From NCBI RefSeq assembly GCF_023074055.1, contig NZ_JADPKR010000098.1:1-64000 (forward strand): 64,000 bases of DNA, in the 5' to 3' direction. Position 1 is the first letter of the stretch. Every line of letters starts with the position of its first letter. Shown here piece after piece: positions 1 through 8,444 of the stretch. Position numbers and translations under genes: made by a program. This DNA is from Bradyrhizobium sp. 141. Lineage in GTDB: Bacteria; Pseudomonadota; Alphaproteobacteria; Rhizobiales; Xanthobacteraceae. The notes under the pieces were generated by a model. It made no database searches and was not told the DNA's origin. It saw only the letters and a program-made list of their open reading frames with translations.

Positions 1-38
1 GCCTCGTCAATCTTCCAGAGTCGAAAATCCTTGCTCAT
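1..38 (-). CDS. 5' end of a possible transposase gene (cut by window edge)
   Basis: Reading leftwards from an ATG at 38 gives MSKDFRLWKIDE and then the window ends. From memory this resembles the first residues of IS1182/IS5-type transposases of rhizobia, which begin MSKxFRxWxID. Only 12 codons are visible and no terminal inverted repeat can be seen, so this is a weak call. If it is right, an insertion sequence lies just outside the window. Confidence 0.3.
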   Translation of the reverse strand, partial: MSKDFRLWKIDE

Positions 39-143
39 AGCCCCGCAAAGAATCAGACTCGCCCCAGCTTGACCAGCGACTACTTGGACAGGCTCCTAGC
101 CCGGACCGGCGCTGCGCGCCATCGGGGCGGCCGAGGGCCGCGA

Positions 144-398
144 TCAGATGAACTTGATGCCGGCCGATTTGCCGCGGCGCCAGACCACCTGGCAGCTCCG
201 CCCGGTGCGCGCATCGCGTGCGAAGGCGAGCCGGATCACACCCGGGAGCTGGCTGGCGTCCTCGTCCAGCGTGATCTTGGCACCCGAATCCGAGATGTCC
301 TGGACCAGGCAGTGCCGCGCGGCGAAGCCGCCGTCGAGCGTGATCCAGGCGTGCTGCGACAGCAGCTTGCGGGCTGCGCGCTTTTTCGGCGGTGGCAT
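144..398 (-). CDS. Small PilZ-domain protein
   Basis: An 84-residue protein that is essentially one PilZ-like beta-barrel. It has a basic N-terminus (KKRAARK), a central DISDSGAKI motif corresponding to the D/N-x-S-x-x-G element of PilZ domains, and a C-terminal VVWRRGKSAGIKFI strand typical of the family. PilZ domains often bind cyclic di-GMP, but the canonical RxxxR N-terminal motif is not clearly present (KRAARK is the nearest), so ligand binding is uncertain. It stands alone, transcribed towards the window edge; the 224 bases to the tRNA on its right hold no gene I can support. Confidence 0.75.
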   Translation of the reverse strand: MPPPKKRAARKLLSQHAWITLDGGFAARHCLVQDISDSGAKITLDEDASQLPGVIRLAFARDARTGRSCQVVWRRGKSAGIKFI

Positions 399-622
399 TG
401 GTGAAAGATCTCCCGCTCCAGCGCTAATCCGGGAACCCTAAGAAACCGTTGAAATCGCCCTCCGAATGGCCTCGGGGCCAGCGCTGTCCACCGGCGCCAA
501 AAGACCGGTCCGAACGGCTTGCCCGAAGCCAGAAAGGCCACTATACGTTCGCCCGCTGCAAGCCGCCGGGCCCTGTTCGGCCGGCCAGCGGTCATGCCGG
601 GAAACGGCCGGGCCCTGTGTTT

Positions 623-697
623 GCTCCCTTCGTCTATCGGTTAGGACGCCACCCTTTCACGGTGGAGAGAGCGGTTCGATTCCGCTAGGGAGCGCCA
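623..697 (+). tRNA. tRNA-Glu (anticodon TTC), CCA encoded
   Basis: The acceptor arms GCTCCCT (623-629) and AGGGAGC (687-693) pair perfectly. A G discriminator (694) and an encoded CCA (695-697) follow. The anticodon arm is CCACC-CTTTCAC-GGTGG with TTC in the loop, and the T arm contains GGTTCGATTCC. All elements of a 75-nt glutamate tRNA are present. No integrase or attachment-site duplication is visible next to it. Confidence 0.97.
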
Positions 698-813
698 GTG
701 CGCACGCGACGCCTGTCGCCCTCCCTCCCTAATTGCCACGATTTCCGCCGCGGCGGCATGAACCTTCCCGCCTCTCGCCACCGACCAATGCCAATTGGAA
801 CCGGTCGAGACCC

Positions 814-1488
814 ATGGCACAGCGTCACCCCGAGATTGAAGCTTCGTCCAGCGCGGTCGCAATGACGCCGGGCGTTCCGACTTGGCTGGGCCATTCCCCT
901 CAGCACCCATCGGACCGGCGCGCCAAAATGCTGGAGCACATGGCGCGCGCCAGATCGCTTCCGCAACGGCAGGCAGATTCTGAGCCGGCCGTGTCTGCGC
1001 TGCCGGGCAGAAGCACCCAAGACATTCTCGGCGATGTCATCGGCTACGCCGTCCTGTTCGGTATCCTCGCCCTGCTCTTCCAGTCGCGCATTCCACTCTA
1101 TCTCGGCGCGTTCGTCGTCCTGACCGACGGCGAGCGCATTGAAAGCGCGCTGGCAAGGATCGGCATCCGCCTTGAGCCCGAAACGATCGGCCCAGACATC
1201 ATCAAGCGCTCCGCATTCTGGTTCGGATGGTTCGCCTTGCTCGCCGCCTTGAAAGGCTCCGTTCCCGACTGGCTCGCACCGTGGATGCCGCCGGCGGAGG
1301 CATGGTCCTTCCTCGCCGGCGTCGCCCTTCTGCTCGCCATCGTCGAAGCATTCACGGCGCTCGCGATGCGGCGCGCATTACCGCCGTTGGGATTGCAGAT
1401 CAGTCCGAGCGGCCTGGCGTGGACGACGATCCAGTTCGTCACGGCCGTTGCCGCGCTGGCCTTGCTGGTGCTGTTCGGATCTCCTTAG
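814..1488 (+). CDS. Putative inner-membrane protein of unknown function
   Basis: I do not recognise this family. Taking the ATG at 814 gives 224 residues; a second in-frame ATG lies at 862. The first ~80 residues are hydrophilic and low in complexity. Then come four hydrophobic stretches: DVIGYAVLFGILALLF, SAFWFGWFALLAAL, WSFLAGVALLLAIVEAF and FVTAVAALALLVLF. This suggests a cytoplasmic N-terminus followed by a four-helix membrane region. No catalytic motif is seen. It sits alone downstream of the tRNA. Confidence 0.6.
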   Translation: MAQRHPEIEASSSAVAMTPGVPTWLGHSPQHPSDRRAKMLEHMARARSLPQRQADSEPAVSALPGRSTQDILGDVIGYAVLFGILALLFQSRIPLYLGAFVVLTDGERIESALARIGIRLEPETIGPDIIKRSAFWFGWFALLAALKGSVPDWLAPWMPPAEAWSFLAGVALLLAIVEAFTALAMRRALPPLGLQISPSGLAWTTIQFVTAVAALALLVLFGSP

Positions 1489-1704
1489 GCGCGGCGTCAC
1501 GCCGTTTGCTTCACTGCGCCATCAATGACGATGTTGTGAGATTGCCTGCAGCATATCGGGTCCTTATGCCGCGCTTTTGGCAGGGGCACCGAGGAGCGTA
1601 TTTACCGGAAATTTACCCCCGCTCGCGAGCGGCGGTATCAGTTACTTAGAATTTGAGCGCTACCGTGGAATTACGGAAACGATCCCAAACCACGATTGGC
1701 GCGC

Positions 1705-2331
1705 ATGTCCGTCACAGAGTTCCTCCGGCAACGAGCAGTGGAAGTCACCGTGGCCGGCAGCTACTCGCTGCCGCGTTGGTACGATTGCGAGGGCAAGCTG
1801 CGCACCTTCGCCTGCCGGACCAAGCGCGTCTCGCCCTTTCGCATGATCGTGGACGTGCCTGTCGTCGGCAAGGTCGGCGAGCGTGTGACCTCCTATTTCC
1901 AGGATTTCGGCGAATTCCAGTGCACCATCAGCGCGACGCTGAAGGCGGGCTTTCTGATGGAGCTCGACATGACGCGGGCGCGGCGCGCCTGGATGTCGGA
2001 AAAGCTGACCTGGCTGGAGAAGAAGCAGAGGGACGACAGCGTCCAGGAGCTGCGGCGTGACGCTCGTTTCGTTCCCCAGGTCGCGCACACCCTCCTGACC
2101 CTCGCCGACGGCAGCATCCATCCCTGCTTCATCATCGACGTCTCCACGGCCGGCGTCGCGATATCCTGCGAGTACGACCCGCCGGTGGGAACCGCGCTTG
2201 CCGTCGGCGCCTGTGTGGGGCGGGTCATCCGCAAATTCGACAGCGGCTTCGCGGTCAAATTCGCCGAAAAGCAGTCGCGGGATGACCTGGTCCGCCTCGT
2301 CGTGCGCTCGCCCCTGCAGCAGTCGGCCTGA
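1705..2331 (+). CDS. Tandem PilZ-domain protein
   Basis: A 208-residue soluble protein with two PilZ-like halves. The first, residues ~15-95, is divergent (RTKRVSPFRMIVDVPVVGKVGERV). The second, ~110-200, is more typical: RDARFVPQ at its start, DVSTAGVAI in the middle and GRVIRKFDSGFAVKF at the end. The pattern fits the YcgR/PilZ superfamily, so a cyclic di-GMP effector role is likely but unproven. The ATG at 1705 is preferred over an in-frame TTG at 1696. It is a single gene, with another PilZ protein about 1.3 kb to the left on the other strand. Confidence 0.7.
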   Translation: MSVTEFLRQRAVEVTVAGSYSLPRWYDCEGKLRTFACRTKRVSPFRMIVDVPVVGKVGERVTSYFQDFGEFQCTISATLKAGFLMELDMTRARRAWMSEKLTWLEKKQRDDSVQELRRDARFVPQVAHTLLTLADGSIHPCFIIDVSTAGVAISCEYDPPVGTALAVGACVGRVIRKFDSGFAVKFAEKQSRDDLVRLVVRSPLQQSA

Positions 2332-2450
2332 ACCGGACCGGCCAATTTTAACTCTTCTTTAACTAAATACTGGAGATGGAGTCCCTCGCGCGATAGGGTG
2401 TGATCCAGCACGTCCGCAATCATTGCGGGCCCCATATTGGAAGTCCTGGA

Positions 2451-3458
2451 ATGTCCATCGCTGACGCCGAGTTCGTCCCGGCTGAGACCCCGCAGAATGC
2501 GTCCATCGCGCCCAAGCCGCAGCTTCCACCCGGCGTCGTCACCGAGGGACCGCTCGTGCAAGCCAAGCTGCGCGAGAGCTATCTCCTGCTCGGCATCCTC
2601 TATGTCGGCGCTGTCGCCGGCATCATCTGGGCTGTCACGCAAGGTCTCGGCAAGGTCGAGCTGTTCACGTTCGTCTGGATGTTCGCACTGACGACGTTCG
2701 GTATCGGCGCCGGCATGCACCGCCTGTTCGTCCATCGCAGCTTCCGCACCGGCCCGATCATGCGGGTCTTCTTCTGCGCCATCGCCCAGATGGCGATCCA
2801 GGGCTCGATCGCCAAATGGGTCGCCAACCACCGCCGCCACCATCTCTACGCCGATGACATCGGCGATCCCCACAGCCCGCAATTCGACGGCTTCGGCAAT
2901 CGCTATGTCAGCGCGCTCAAGGGCTTCTTGCACGCGCAGGGCAGCTGGGTGTTCGACCAGGCGACCACCGACAACGAATACTACGCCAAGGACATCCTCG
3001 CCGATCCCATTGCGATGTTCTTCGTGCGCACGCGCTGGGTTTGGTACGGGATGTCGGCGGTCTTCATCCCGGGCGTGATCGGCTACACCTTCGGCGGCGT
3101 GCACGCCATGATCGGCTGCGTGCTGTTCTCCGGCCTGCTCCGCGCTTATCTGCTGATCCTCACCAGCCAGCTCACCGGCTCGGTCTGCCACGCCTATGGC
3201 TATCGCCGCTTCGAGGTCGACGATGCCTCGACCAACGAGTTCGTGACCACGATCCTCACCTTCGGCGAGGGCCTGCACAACAACCATCACCGCTTCCCGC
3301 GGGACGCCTACATCTCGCACGCCTGGTGGGAGATCGATCTCAACGGCCTGATCATCCTGGGCCTGGAAAAGATCGGCCTCGTCCACGACGTCTTCCACGC
3401 CTCGCACCGTCAGCTGGAGCGGGCAGCCGAAGCAGAGGCAGCCTCGACGGCGCGCTGA
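2451..3458 (+). CDS. Acyl-CoA / fatty acid delta-9 desaturase
   Basis: A 335-residue membrane desaturase. All three histidine boxes of the stearoyl-CoA desaturase family are visible: HRLFVH at residues 90-95, HRRHH at 127-131 and HNNHH near residue 283. They bind the di-iron centre that inserts a cis double bond into a saturated acyl chain. Hydrophobic helices surround the boxes (LLLGILYVGAVAGIIWAV; MIGCVLFSGLLRAYLLIL). Start is the ATG at 2451; an earlier in-frame start would add 17 unlikely residues. The likely role is membrane-lipid unsaturation. No cytochrome b5 domain is fused, as usual for bacterial members, so electrons must come from a separate protein. Confidence 0.9.
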   Translation: MSIADAEFVPAETPQNASIAPKPQLPPGVVTEGPLVQAKLRESYLLLGILYVGAVAGIIWAVTQGLGKVELFTFVWMFALTTFGIGAGMHRLFVHRSFRTGPIMRVFFCAIAQMAIQGSIAKWVANHRRHHLYADDIGDPHSPQFDGFGNRYVSALKGFLHAQGSWVFDQATTDNEYYAKDILADPIAMFFVRTRWVWYGMSAVFIPGVIGYTFGGVHAMIGCVLFSGLLRAYLLILTSQLTGSVCHAYGYRRFEVDDASTNEFVTTILTFGEGLHNNHHRFPRDAYISHAWWEIDLNGLIILGLEKIGLVHDVFHASHRQLERAAEAEAASTAR

Positions 3459-3594
3459 ACCGGCAGGCGGCGGCCCTCCTCCGGCCGTCCCGCCTCCGCA
3501 TCGCCGCCCTATCGCGGCCCCATTGCGGGATCAGCTTTTGTCGGTCCGAGCCTCACGCCGGACGTCATTTGCGGACTTGCGATCGGGGGACCGG

Positions 3595-3837
3595 ATGGCA
3601 GTCAACAAGATCACCTGGGACAGGGTCGGCCGGGTCAGCGAGCCCGGACGCTACATGTACAGGTTCGGCTGGCTCACTATCACCGCCGGCGACCTGGAGA
3701 TCTGGAAGCTCTACCCCCAGGCCGCGTTCACGCTGCTGGCGCAACCAGGTGGGCCGGACGCGTCTCCTGGCGAAGAATTCCATCTCGGCACCTTCGACAT
3801 CGCCCCCGGCGCGCCGCCGCCGTTCACCACCCACTGA
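3595..3837 (+). CDS. Small conserved-looking hypothetical protein
   Basis: Eighty residues starting MAVNKITWDRVGRVSEPG and ending in GAPPPFTTH. It is hydrophilic, with aromatic-rich strands (GRYMYRFGWLTITAGDLEIW) suggesting a small beta-sheet protein. No signal peptide, cysteine or recognised motif. The ATG at 3595 is chosen because upstream in-frame codons look non-coding. Function unknown. Confidence 0.5.
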   Translation: MAVNKITWDRVGRVSEPGRYMYRFGWLTITAGDLEIWKLYPQAAFTLLAQPGGPDASPGEEFHLGTFDIAPGAPPPFTTH

Positions 3838-4029
3838 GTCCCGGCTCCGAACGCGCCGCCGGAATACGTGCGCAGCGCATCGAAGAAACCTGCGCATTTC
3901 CTTGATCTGACATGCCAATTGCGCCCGGCACAATCACGCCGTCGTTGCCATGGATGACGAACAGGTTCTGTCATGCAATTGATTGCGCTTGCATTCTACA
4001 TCTCCACGGGCGACGGCAGATGAACGAAA

Positions 4030-4059
4030 GCTGTCGCGCTCGTTAAGCGAGCCGACAGC
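4030..4059 (+). other. Stable hairpin in the leader of the PrsW-like gene
   Basis: GCTGTCG (4030-4036) pairs with CGACAGC (4053-4059). Inside, GCTCG (4038-4042) pairs with CGAGC (4048-4052) around a TTAAG loop, with C4037 bulged. This gives 12 base pairs about 70 bases before the likely start. No T-run follows, so it is not an obvious terminator. The rest of 3838-4128 shows nothing else I can support. Confidence 0.4.
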
Positions 4060-4128
4060 GAGCGCATGACACATGGTCGCATCGGCAATTGTAGATTAGC
4101 GGACCAAGGGAACCTATTTTCGGCGCCG

Positions 4129-5169
4129 ATGTATCTGATTGAAGCGTTGCCCACCGTCATCGGAACTGCAGCCATCGCCCCGGCGCTGTTGATGCTGTGG
4201 CTTGTCATCGCCGCTGAAGAGCGCCCTGGCCCACCCGCTCAGGTCTGGACCGCGTTCCTGCTCGGTGCCGCCAGCATCTCGCTGCTGGGCCTTGCCCGTG
4301 CCCCCTTCGCCAAGATGGTCGCAGCCCCCGACGACCCCTGGGCGGCGCTCGCCATGCATTCGGTTTTCGGCGTCGCGTTGCCTGAGGAAGCCGTCAAGGT
4401 GATCGCCATCGTGGTGGTCTCCTCGACCAAGCGGCGGACTTTTGCCAACCCGATGGACACCGTGGTCTATGGCGCCGCGGTCGGCCTCGGCTTCGCCGCT
4501 TACGAGAACCTGGCCTATCTGGTTCAGCACGCCGAGATGTGGCGCTCGCTGGCCGCGTTGCGCAGCGTGCTGACGGTGCCATTCCACGGCGCGCTTGGTA
4601 TCATCGCGGGCGCTTACCTGACGATCGCGCGCGCCGGCACGGCGCTGGGCGCCAACCGCCACCATCGCGACTGGGCTCGCCTCTCCAGCCGCCTTTTGAT
4701 CTTCGCGGGGCCCCTCGCGCTGCATTCGGCCTTCGATTTCCCCCTGCTCACCCTCCAGCGCATGCCGGACCTCGACCCGAGCTTGCGGATGTGGCTGGGG
4801 GCTGCGAGCCTCTTGATCGGCTTCAGCTCGATCGCCTTCGCCATCCGCCTGGTCCGGCGCGTCGCCCGCCACCACGCACCCCGGACCGATGTTGCGCGGG
4901 AGCGGCTCAGCCAGCTTCGCCGGATGTGGGCGCTGCTGCTTGCCGGCGGCGGCGTCGGCTTTCTCGGGCTCGCCTTCGTGCTGACCTCGATCCATCACTG
5001 GCTCATCAACCCCGAACGCAATCTGACGCTGGCCCTGATTCCGATCGGCTTCGTCTCGATCCTGCTCGGCCTTGCGCTTCTGATTGTCACAACGGCGATC
5101 TACATTCTCAGCCGCAACCGCATCCGCACCAGCGCGGAAGGTTTTTCCTCGGCGCCCGGCGGCGGTTGA
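4129..5169 (+). CDS. PrsW-family intramembrane metalloprotease
   Basis: A 346-residue polytopic membrane protein with the PrsW/CPBP-type motifs in order: PEEAVK (EExxK metal motif) after the third helix, GLGFAAYEN (GxxxAxEN), VPFHGALG (HxxxG) and ALHSAFDF (HxxxD). About eight to nine hydrophobic segments are visible. PrsW in Bacillus performs site-1 cleavage of an anti-sigma factor; the substrate here is unknown. Start ATG 4129 (MYLIEALP) places the first helix at the N-terminus; an in-frame ATG at 4066 would add 21 polar residues. It converges with the ABC transporter operon, ending only 8 bases from it. Confidence 0.85.
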   Translation: MYLIEALPTVIGTAAIAPALLMLWLVIAAEERPGPPAQVWTAFLLGAASISLLGLARAPFAKMVAAPDDPWAALAMHSVFGVALPEEAVKVIAIVVVSSTKRRTFANPMDTVVYGAAVGLGFAAYENLAYLVQHAEMWRSLAALRSVLTVPFHGALGIIAGAYLTIARAGTALGANRHHRDWARLSSRLLIFAGPLALHSAFDFPLLTLQRMPDLDPSLRMWLGAASLLIGFSSIAFAIRLVRRVARHHAPRTDVARERLSQLRRMWALLLAGGGVGFLGLAFVLTSIHHWLINPERNLTLALIPIGFVSILLGLALLIVTTAIYILSRNRIRTSAEGFSSAPGGG

Positions 5170-5177
5170 TCCACCTC

Positions 5178-5948
5178 CTAGTGAATGATCTGCTGGAGAA
5201 AGCCCTTTGCTCGCTCGGTGCGGGGGGCGCGAAAAAAGGTTTCGGGATCGGCTTCCTCGACGATTGTCCCGCGATCCATGAAGACCACGCGGTCGGCGAC
5301 TTCGCGCGCAAAGCCCATTTCGTGGGTGACGCAGATCATCGTCATGCCGTCTCGCGCGAGACCGATGATGGTGTCGAGCACCTCCTTGACCATCTCCGGG
5401 TCGAGCGCGGAGGTCGGCTCATCGAACAGCATGATCTTGGGCTGCATGCACAGGGCGCGCGCGATGGCAACGCGCTGCTGCTGACCACCGGAGAGCTGTC
5501 CGGGATACTTGCTGGCCTGATCGTGGATGCGCACCTGGCGAAGAACGCCCATCGCGCGCTCACGCGCCTCCTCGCTGGACAAGCCGCGCACCTTCATCGG
5601 TGCAAGCATGCAGTTCTCGACGATTGAGAGATGCGGGAACAGATTGAAACTCTGGAATACCATCCCGACTTCCCGGCGGACGCTGTTGATGTCGGTCACC
5701 CGGTCCGTCAGATCGACGCCGGCGACGACGATCCGGCCGCCATCGTGCTTTTCGATGTGGTTGATGCAACGGATCAGCGTCGATTTGCCCGATCCCGATG
5801 GACCACAAAGGACAATCTTCTCGCCGGCCGTGACGCTGAGATTGATGTCGCTCAGCGCGGTGAAATGACCGAAGCGCTTCACCACGTGCTCAACGGCTAC
5901 GATGGCCGATGGCAGATTGGCCCCGCGCGCAGTATTGTCCTGAAGCAT
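5178..5948 (-). CDS. Polar amino-acid ABC transporter, ATP-binding protein
   Basis: A 256-residue GlnQ/GltL-type ATPase. Walker A is GPSGSGKST, the signature is LSGGQQQRVAIARAL, Walker B is IMLFDEP followed by TSALDPE, and the switch histidine is in CVTHEMGFA. The C-terminus FFRAPRTERAKGFLQQ is characteristic of the polar amino-acid uptake (PAAT) family. It is the last gene of a leftward operon and energises the two permeases encoded just upstream. Substrate is not set by the ATPase. Confidence 0.93.
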   Translation of the reverse strand: MLQDNTARGANLPSAIVAVEHVVKRFGHFTALSDINLSVTAGEKIVLCGPSGSGKSTLIRCINHIEKHDGGRIVVAGVDLTDRVTDINSVRREVGMVFQSFNLFPHLSIVENCMLAPMKVRGLSSEEARERAMGVLRQVRIHDQASKYPGQLSGGQQQRVAIARALCMQPKIMLFDEPTSALDPEMVKEVLDTIIGLARDGMTMICVTHEMGFAREVADRVVFMDRGTIVEEADPETFFRAPRTERAKGFLQQIIH

Positions 5949-5985
5949 CGTCGCCTCCTAGGTTGGCGTGGTCAGACTGAATTCG

Positions 5986-6681
5986 TCACCGGCGGGATCC
6001 AGCGATCGCGTAGCGCTTGCGCAGGGATGCGACGCATTGGGATGCAGCCGAGCTGATGGCGAGATAGACCAGCGCAACCACGAGGTACATCTCGACCAGA
6101 CGGCTGTTGAGCTGCGCAAGCTTCGAGGCCGCGCCGAGCAGGTCCGTGAGCGAAAGCACATAGACCAGCGACGTATCCTGGAAGAGGATGATAGTCTGGC
6201 TCAGGATGATCGGGCTCGCCACGCGGAGCACCTGGGGCAGGATCACGCACCGATAGGTGTCGAAGGTGGATAGCGCGAGGGCCTGGCACGCCTCGAACTG
6301 TCCCCGATTCACGGCGCGCAATCCGACCCGGATGATCTCCGAATAGTAGGCCGCCTCGAATAGGCCGAAGGTGATAAAGGCCGTCCAGGTGGCGCCAATC
6401 GGAATCGGACGGCCGTTGCCGCTGAGATGACCAAGCACGATCGGCACCAGGAAAAAGAACCAGAACAGCACGAGGATCAGCGGGATCGAGCGGATCAGCG
6501 CGATGTAGGCGCGCACGATCCTGCCGATCACAGGCACCTCGAAGTGCTGAGTGAGCGCAAAGCAAGTGCCGAGGATCATCCCGATGACGCTAGCCGCGGC
6601 GGTCAGCGCGAGTGAGAACAGCAGTCCCGACCAGAGATAGGGCCACGACTGGAAGACGATCGAGAAATCGAGGCTGTTCAT
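5986..6681 (-). CDS. Polar amino-acid ABC transporter, permease (GltK/GlnP type)
   Basis: A 231-residue inner-membrane permease with about five helices. The EAA loop (EACQALALSTFDTYRCVILPQVLRV region) is the contact to the ATPase and is typical of the HisM/GlnP family. Its ATG overlaps the stop of the previous permease gene by four bases (ATGA), indicating translational coupling. Together the two permeases form a heterodimeric channel. Confidence 0.92.
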   Translation of the reverse strand: MNSLDFSIVFQSWPYLWSGLLFSLALTAAASVIGMILGTCFALTQHFEVPVIGRIVRAYIALIRSIPLILVLFWFFFLVPIVLGHLSGNGRPIPIGATWTAFITFGLFEAAYYSEIIRVGLRAVNRGQFEACQALALSTFDTYRCVILPQVLRVASPIILSQTIILFQDTSLVYVLSLTDLLGAASKLAQLNSRLVEMYLVVALVYLAISSAASQCVASLRKRYAIAGSRR

Positions 6682-7469
6682 TTTGCGACCTCCATCCCCT
6701 CGGGCAATGAATCAACCGGCTGGACGTCCTCCGGACCGGGTTCGATCGCATCTTTTGCAGGGGTGGTGCCCGGGATACGCACCGCCTTGTCGATCGCGAC
6801 CATCATTTGGTAGGCGAGCAAGGCGAGTGCGAGATAGATCAGCGTCGCAGCGCCGAAGGCAGTAAATGTCTGGAATGTCGCTTCGCTGATCTGCCGCGCC
6901 TGCGCGGTCAGCTCCATGAGGCCGATCGTCAGGGCGACCGACGTGTTCTTGTAGATGCCCATGACCTCGCTGGTCAGGCTGGGCACGATCAGGCGCAACG
7001 CCTGCGGCACGATGATGAAGCGATAGGTCTGATATCCCGTGAGCCCGAGCGCCTGGGCAGCCTCGGTTTGTCCTTTCGGCAGGGCCTCGATCCCGGCACG
7101 AACCTGCTCGGCAATGCGCGCGGCGGTATAGAGACCCAAACACACGAGCGCGGGAAAGAATGAGCCCCAGGGCGGCGGGATCTGCTTGATGGCGTTGCCG
7201 AGCGCGGTGGGCAGGATGTCCGGCAACACGAAGTACCAGAGAAACATCTGCACCAGCACAGGGATGTTGCGGAAGATCTCGACATAGAGCCGCGCCAGCG
7301 CCGCGATGATCCGGTTCTGGACGGTCCGGCCGATCCCTACCACGAGGCCGACCGCGAAGGCGATCCACCAGCCTAAGAACGCCAGCGCGAGCGTCCAACC
7401 GAGGCCCGACAGAAGCCACTCGATATAGCGCTGGCCATCCGCCGCCTGTTCAAAAAGCACTCCGAACAT
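6678..7469 (-). CDS. Polar amino-acid ABC transporter, permease (GltJ/GlnP type)
   Basis: A 263-residue inner-membrane permease, start at the ATG ending at 7469 (MFGVLFEQ), preceded by GAGG six bases upstream; a longer in-frame start at 7541 would overlap the upstream gene and add a polar extension. The EAA loop is visible (TEAAQALGLTGYQTYRFI). An unusual C-terminal tail of about 30 acidic/proline residues (TTPAKDAIEPGPEDVQPV) extends into the cytoplasm. Second gene after the binding protein. Confidence 0.9.
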   Translation of the reverse strand: MFGVLFEQAADGQRYIEWLLSGLGWTLALAFLGWWIAFAVGLVVGIGRTVQNRIIAALARLYVEIFRNIPVLVQMFLWYFVLPDILPTALGNAIKQIPPPWGSFFPALVCLGLYTAARIAEQVRAGIEALPKGQTEAAQALGLTGYQTYRFIIVPQALRLIVPSLTSEVMGIYKNTSVALTIGLMELTAQARQISEATFQTFTAFGAATLIYLALALLAYQMMVAIDKAVRIPGTTPAKDAIEPGPEDVQPVDSLPEGMEVAK

Positions 7470-7527
7470 CGCGAACCTCGGGTTCGAGGGAGGATCAATG
7501 TGCGAGAACTTCTCCGCGATCGGCCCA

Positions 7528-8430
7528 TCAATCGACCGCATCGCTGGGATGGGCGATCCGCTCCATCAGCTCGTCGGTGAGCGGGAAGGCAAGATTCTCA
7601 CCCTTGGACGGAATGGGCCTCGTGAACCATTTCGTGTAGGTCTTCTCGAACTGGCGGGACGCCATCTGCTTGGAGAGAACGTCGTCGACGAGCGCCTTGA
7701 AGGGCGCATCGCCCTTCGTGAACATCAGGCCATAGTAGACCTTGGCATAGCCTCCCGGAAGGAAGATCAGCGCGTCCGGATTTGGCGCTGCGGCCTTCAG
7801 GCCTGCGAGGAGAATGTCGTCTTCCATGAAGGCGGCTGCGCGGCCGGTGTTCAGCATTAGGAAGGATTCCGCATGGTCCTTGGCTTGGACGATGTTGAGG
7901 CCGAGCTGTTCCTTCGCATTTGCCGCTTGCGCGAATCCGATGGCGTTGGAGCCTTGGGTGACGACGATGGTCTTGCCCTTCAAGCCGCCGGCGGTTTTCA
8001 CGCCGCTGTCGGCCTTGACCAGCCAGCGTGGCTGGCTGACGAAGGTCGTGACCGAAAACGAAACCTGTTCCTGCCGCTTCTTGTCGTTTGCCGTGCCGCC
8101 GCATTCGATATCGACGGTGCCGCTTTGAATGAGGGGGATCCGGTTGGAAGAGTTCACCGGGCTGTAGTTGACGGTGAGATTGGGTAAGTTCAGCTCCGTC
8201 TTGATGCGTTCGACGATTGCCGCGCAAAGATCCAGCGAAAAGCCGATCGGCTTTTGATCGGGACCGAGATAGGAGAACGGAATGGAGGCTTCGCGGTAGC
8301 CGATGGTGATGGCGCCGCTCGATTTGATCTTGGCCAGCGTCGAACTGTCGGCTGCGCTCGACGGCCCGAGAGAGACGCCGAAGGCCGCGAGGCCGGACAG
8401 AACACCGAATACACGCGCAAGCTTCGTCAT
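7528..8430 (-). CDS. Amino-acid ABC transporter, periplasmic substrate-binding protein
   Basis: A 300-residue SBP_bac_3 (GltI-like) protein. Signal peptide MTKLARVFGVLSGLAAFGVSLG ends near PSSAA-DSS. The mature start TLAKIKSSGAITIGYREASIPFSYL is diagnostic of glutamate/aspartate-type binding proteins, as is VDIECGGTANDKKRQEQVSFS. The ATG at 8430 has AGAGGAG at a good distance (six bases), while the ATG at 8436 directly abuts it, so 8430 is preferred. Likely ligand is a polar amino acid or derivative; the class V aminotransferase 14 bases upstream could act on it. Confidence 0.9.
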   Translation of the reverse strand: MTKLARVFGVLSGLAAFGVSLGPSSAADSSTLAKIKSSGAITIGYREASIPFSYLGPDQKPIGFSLDLCAAIVERIKTELNLPNLTVNYSPVNSSNRIPLIQSGTVDIECGGTANDKKRQEQVSFSVTTFVSQPRWLVKADSGVKTAGGLKGKTIVVTQGSNAIGFAQAANAKEQLGLNIVQAKDHAESFLMLNTGRAAAFMEDDILLAGLKAAAPNPDALIFLPGGYAKVYYGLMFTKGDAPFKALVDDVLSKQMASRQFEKTYTKWFTRPIPSKGENLAFPLTDELMERIAHPSDAVD

Positions 8431-8444
8431 GTGCATCTCCTCTG

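Noticed and set aside
623..697. tRNA-Glu as an integration site
   Set aside because: No integrase gene, no repeated 3' tRNA end and no anomalous composition in the next 15 kb.
1893..3407. 504-codon open frame on the minus strand
   Set aside because: Antisense to the PilZ and desaturase genes; rich in Ala, Asp, Glu and His with no domain. The desaturase histidine boxes prove the plus strand is coding.
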